DNA of 54,446 nucleotides from JBFXDI01 sp050181295 (GTDB lineage: Bacteria; Pseudomonadota; Alphaproteobacteria; Rhizobiales; Aestuariivirgaceae): contig JBFXDI010000008.1 of assembly GCA_050181295.1 (NCBI GenBank), positions 1-54,446 of the forward strand, read 5' to 3'. The translations under genes were made by a program, and so were the position numbers. Of the stretch, positions 53,694 through 54,446 are shown piece after piece (position 1 is the first letter of the stretch; each line of letters opens with the position of its first letter). Under the pieces are notes generated by a model, which saw only the letters and a list, made by a program, of their open reading frames with translations, had not been told where the DNA came from and made no database searches.

Positions 53694-54008
53694 TTAACTG
53701 AGGCAGAAGAGGCGCTGGAGAGTCCGGAGGAGCTGCTCGATCCGCGGGTCACCGATCCGGTACCAGACGGTCTGCCGCTCCTTCCTGAACGCCACGAGAC
53801 CCTCTTCCCGCATCTTCGTCAGGTGCTGAGATGTCGCCGAAGCAGAGAGCCCGACCGCTTCCGCGAGGGCATTGACGGTGGCTTCCTTTTCCTTCGACAG
53901 GTGGCAGAGAATCTCCAGGCGCCTGGCATTGGCCATGCCGCCCAGAAGGTCCGCGACGTTGGACGCGTTTTCCTTCAGGAGGGCAGGGTCGAATGGAAGC
54001 TTGCTCAT
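53694..54008 (-). CDS. bigR: ArsR-family persulfide sensor, BigR/SqrR-like
   Basis: A 104-residue winged-helix repressor. The recognition region is ALAEAVGLSASATSQHLTKM (about 47-66) followed by the wing KERQTVWYRI. It has exactly two Cys residues, 35 (EILCHL) and 102 (LFCLS), in the positions where BigR and SqrR form the tetrasulfide/disulfide switch that releases DNA when persulfides accumulate. It is divergent from the MBL-fold gene, with a perfect AGCATATGCT palindrome between them as likely operator, and heads the operon with the rhodanese gene. Confidence 0.85.
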   Translation of the reverse strand: MSKLPFDPALLKENASNVADLLGGMANARRLEILCHLSKEKEATVNALAEAVGLSASATSQHLTKMREEGLVAFRKERQTVWYRIGDPRIEQLLRTLQRLFCLS

Positions 54009-54030
54009 GGAGCCTCAACCACCATATTTC

Positions 54031-54040
54031 AGCATATGCT
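54031..54040. promoter_or_regulatory. Palindromic operator candidate for the BigR-like repressor
   Basis: AGCATATGCT is a perfect 10-bp palindrome within an AT-rich segment between the divergent regulator and MBL genes, 23 bp from the regulator start and 54 bp from the MBL start. BigR-type repressors bind AT-rich palindromes in this position. Confidence 0.6.
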
Positions 54041-54093
54041 AATTTAGCGATTGCTCATGTAATCGTCAACGACAGGCGCTTGAGGAGGACAAG

Positions 54094-54446
54094 ATGTCCA
54101 GCCAACCCATCATCCGCGCATTCTTCGACGAGCCGACCAACACGGTCAGCTACCTCATCGCCGACCCGGCGACGAAGGCAGCCGCTGTCATCGATCCGGT
54201 GTTGGACTACGACCACAATAGCGGGACCGTCGACACGCGCTCGGTCAGAGCGGTGCTTTCGGCAGCCGAGATCGAAGGCTACCGGATCGTGTGGACCCTG
54301 GAGACCCACGCTCACGCCGATCACCTGTCGGGCTCGCCCTACGTCAAGGCAATGACCGGCGCACGGATCGGCATTGGCGAGCACATCAAGGAGGTGCAGA
54401 AGATCTTCCGGCCCGTGTTCAATGCGACCGATCTCAAGACCGACGG
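54094..54446 (+). CDS. MBL-fold persulfide dioxygenase-like protein (partial)
   Basis: The first 117 codons of a metallo-beta-lactamase-fold protein; the gene runs off the window. The metal motif HAHADH is at 72-77 (LETHAHADHLSG), and the N-terminus (FFDEPTNTVSYLIAD, then AAVIDPVLDYDHNSG) is typical of the ETHE1/Blh group, which oxidises glutathione persulfide to sulfite with iron. A strong GAGGAGG ribosome site lies 7 bp before the ATG. It is divergent from the BigR-like regulator and would be induced by sulfide or persulfide stress. Whether it carries a C-terminal rhodanese domain, as some Blh proteins do, cannot be seen. Confidence 0.88.
   Translation, partial: MSSQPIIRAFFDEPTNTVSYLIADPATKAAAVIDPVLDYDHNSGTVDTRSVRAVLSAAEIEGYRIVWTLETHAHADHLSGSPYVKAMTGARIGIGEHIKEVQKIFRPVFNATDLKTD

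Overview
This GC-rich window looks like an alphaproteobacterial chromosome or large replicon. Supporting signs are the RepB/ParB-type proteins, BTLCP protease, BigR-type sulfide regulator, DUF5681 proteins and rhamnan-type surface-glycan genes; I cannot fix the genus. The left two thirds is accessory DNA: defence genes, recombinases, phage and plasmid debris, and many broken genes. The right third is a surface-polysaccharide locus ending in a sulfide-detoxification locus.

Layout. 0-2.2 kb: a small serine recombinase, two stand-alone receiver proteins, and a decayed second copy of the recombinase 3' end. 2.7-4.8 kb: a CDF metal transporter (probably frameshifted just after its start) and a NicO-type nickel/cobalt permease. 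5-16.4 kb: a defence island with an Mrr remnant, a two-gene CBASS (CD-NTase plus Cap15-like effector), a HigB toxin with a HigA-ImmA fusion antitoxin, and a five-gene type I restriction operon in which hsdM (with an N-terminal HTH), hsdS, a HEPN protein, hsdR and a YgjP-like metallopeptidase overlap by 4 bp each. It ends at a 3' fragment of a tRNA-Met gene, a probable integration scar. 16.5-21.7 kb: a frameshifted recombinase-companion gene, a frameshifted AddB-like nuclease gene and three small unknown genes. 22.2-25.3 kb: an XRE regulator divergent from an Mrr-like endonuclease, facing a DUF5681 gene and a ParB-domain DNA methyltransferase. 25.3-30.1 kb: a region with three palindromes, then a translationally coupled recombinase-ParB-RepB-like operon and a divergent HTH gene. 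30.2-34.3 kb: a graveyard of toprim primase, LigD-type ligase, terminase and DUF5681 fragments plus short repeats.

34.3-47.6 kb: a secreted transglutaminase-like protease, a small secreted protein, and five large glycan genes on the minus strand (RgpF/CgeB-like glycosyltransferase, a small repeat protein, a GT28-like glycosyltransferase, a sulfotransferase and a 1226-residue WbsX/GT protein), with a divergent SAM methyltransferase. 47.6-52.8 kb: a secreted ankyrin protein and the dTDP-L-rhamnose operon rmlC-B-D-A, which would supply rhamnose to the glycosyltransferases. 53.2-54.4 kb: a TauE/SafE remnant, a rhodanese, a BigR-like persulfide sensor and, divergently, the start of a persulfide-dioxygenase-like MBL protein cut by the window end.

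No CRISPR array, rRNA or intact tRNA was seen.
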